This document shows positions 4,940-5,764 of a stretch of DNA of 5,764 nucleotides, one piece after another. The stretch is from Anaerolineae bacterium (GTDB lineage: Bacteria > Chloroflexota > Anaerolineae > 4572-78 > J111), in the NCBI GenBank assembly GCA_020433785.1, contig JAGRCC010000163.1:1-5764 (forward strand), in the 5' to 3' direction. Each line of letters begins with the position of its first letter. Within the stretch, counting starts at the first letter, position 1. The notes beneath the pieces were generated by a model. The model did no database searches and was not told the DNA's origin. It saw nothing but the letters and a program-made list of their open reading frames with translations. Position numbers and translations under genes: made by a program.

Positions 4940-5764
4940 TTAAATACCTCCGTGATAAATCCAACTTTCGGCCATCGAAGGCAAATTAGCCAGCGCGTCG
5001 CGTTCTTCGGTGACGCTGGGCAGCGAGTCAAGAAATGCCTGGCCGTAGCTCTTACTGACCACGCGCCGGTCGAAAATAACCACCACGCCTCGATCATCTT
5101 TTTGGCGGATGAGCCGCCCAAATCCCTGCCGGAACATCAAAATGGCCTGGGGGATCGAGTATTGGTAAAAGGGTTCATCAAATGTTTCCGACCGGGCCGC
5201 GACCACCGGGTCGCTGGGCACCGCGAACGGAATACGGGCGATGACCACACAACTCAACGCCGGTCCGGGAATATCGACCCCTTCCCAAAAAGAGCGCGTT
5301 CCCAGCAAAACGGCCTGATCGGTGGTGACAAAATTCTCCAAAATTTGACGGCGGCTGGAGCCGTCGCCCTGCTGGTAAACGACAATGCCGGCTTCGGCCA
5401 GCGGGCCTTTTATATTGCGGGCGCTGTTGCGAAGCTGGCTGTAAGCCGTAAAAAGCACCAGCGTCCGCCCTTTAATGCGCTTGGCCAGTTCGATTAGTCC
5501 CTCTTCGAAAACTTTTTGATGGCCGGGCGTGTTCGGCTCCGGCACATCGATGGGGATGTAAACCAGGGTGTTGTTTTCGTAATCAAACGGCGAACCAACT
5601 GCTGCCCCTTCGGCGTCCCACAGATCGAGCCGCTCCTGAAAATATTCAAAAGAGTTGTTGGTGCGCATGGTGGCCGAGGTAAAGATGATCGCTTCTTTGG
5701 CTTTGAGCAGATGCTCTTGCACCAGGTGGCCCACGTGCAGCGGCGCGTTGTGCAGCGAGATGAC
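4940..5764 (-). CDS. dinG: DinG-family ATP-dependent DNA helicase, C-terminal part, cut by window edge
   Basis: Superfamily 2 helicase of the XPD/DinG group, which unwinds DNA, including structured or RNA-paired DNA, during repair and replication. The open frame runs from the right edge to TAA at 4942-4940: 274 residues, the second motor domain. Seen, numbered from the edge: LHNAPLHVG (4-12), FTSATM (28-33), TLVLFTAYSQL (101-111), GTRSFWEGVDIPG (155-167), RIPFAVPSDP (177-186) and the motif VI box QGFGRLIRQ (213-221), with its arginines for ATP hydrolysis. The combination SFWEGVDIPG plus QGFGRLIR is typical of DinG. The Walker A, DEAH and iron-sulphur cysteines would lie upstream, as would any N-terminal exonuclease domain, so full-length DinG versus YoaA-like cannot be settled. 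A GTG at 5734 is internal, not a start. It precedes efp by 42 nt in the same direction. The long plus-strand frame opposite it is a shadow. Confidence 0.9.
   Translation of the reverse strand, partial: VISLHNAPLHVGHLVQEHLLKAKEAIIFTSATMRTNNSFEYFQERLDLWDAEGAAVGSPFDYENNTLVYIPIDVPEPNTPGHQKVFEEGLIELAKRIKGRTLVLFTAYSQLRNSARNIKGPLAEAGIVVYQQGDGSSRRQILENFVTTDQAVLLGTRSFWEGVDIPGPALSCVVIARIPFAVPSDPVVAARSETFDEPFYQYSIPQAILMFRQGFGRLIRQKDDRGVVVIFDRRVVSKSYGQAFLDSLPSVTEERDALANLPSMAESWIYHGGI

Noticed and set aside
4910..5497. 195-codon plus-strand ORF opposite the helicase
   Set aside because: The minus strand encodes clear DinG motifs over the whole span; the plus frame has no recognisable motif and is a shadow.
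5732..5734. GTG as the start of the helicase gene
   Set aside because: The frame stays open to the window edge and the bases before it encode the conserved LHNAPLH segment of DinG, so the GTG is an internal valine.

Overview
The window reads almost entirely on the minus strand. It holds six protein genes, two of them cut by the window edges, plus one possible 13-codon leader ORF. Composition is moderately GC-rich in genes and AT-richer between them. The arginine-type EF-P and the tandem YdjG-like zinc-ribbon membrane proteins would fit a Chloroflexota (Anaerolineae-like) environmental bacterium. That assignment is an inference from protein style, because no rRNA or marker tree is available here.

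Right part (5764 to 4340, read leftwards): the C-terminal half of a DinG/XPD-type superfamily 2 helicase, then 42 nt, then a complete efp gene (elongation factor P) with a strong GGAGGA ribosome binding site. The 42-nt gap holds a possible 13-codon ORF whose stop overlaps the efp start as ATGA.

Middle part (4339 to 4024, no protein gene): this is the most structured stretch. It has a 146-bp palindromic element (4197-4342) made of a 30-bp inner stem and a 17-bp outer stem with exactly the same centre; its edge contains the efp stop codon. In both stems every transition between arms is a G.U wobble in plus-strand RNA and an A.C mismatch in minus-strand RNA. A weak plus-strand promoter candidate sits just before it. 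Next to it is a pair of perfect 16-bp inverted repeats, each carrying a GTGAC-N-GTCAC dyad. One copy fills the gap between -35 and -10 of the probable promoter of the next gene.

That gene (3676-4023) encodes a 115-residue protein of unknown function with eight cysteines, which suggests two metal sites.

Left part (3475 to 1): three tightly coupled genes. Two are paralogous, with N-terminal C-x2-C-x14-C-x2-C zinc ribbons, a shared middle domain and C-terminal membrane segments (YdjG-like). The third is the N-terminal part of a glycogen debranching enzyme, GlgX. The genes overlap by 8 and 4 bp, so their translation is probably coupled. A TATAAT box lies about 35 bp before the GTG start of the first gene.

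Nothing here is a complete new defence or mobile system. The points most worth following are the concentric palindrome with one-sided wobble pairing, the operator-like pair in front of the eight-cysteine protein, and the joining of envelope-stress-type zinc-ribbon proteins to glycogen debranching.
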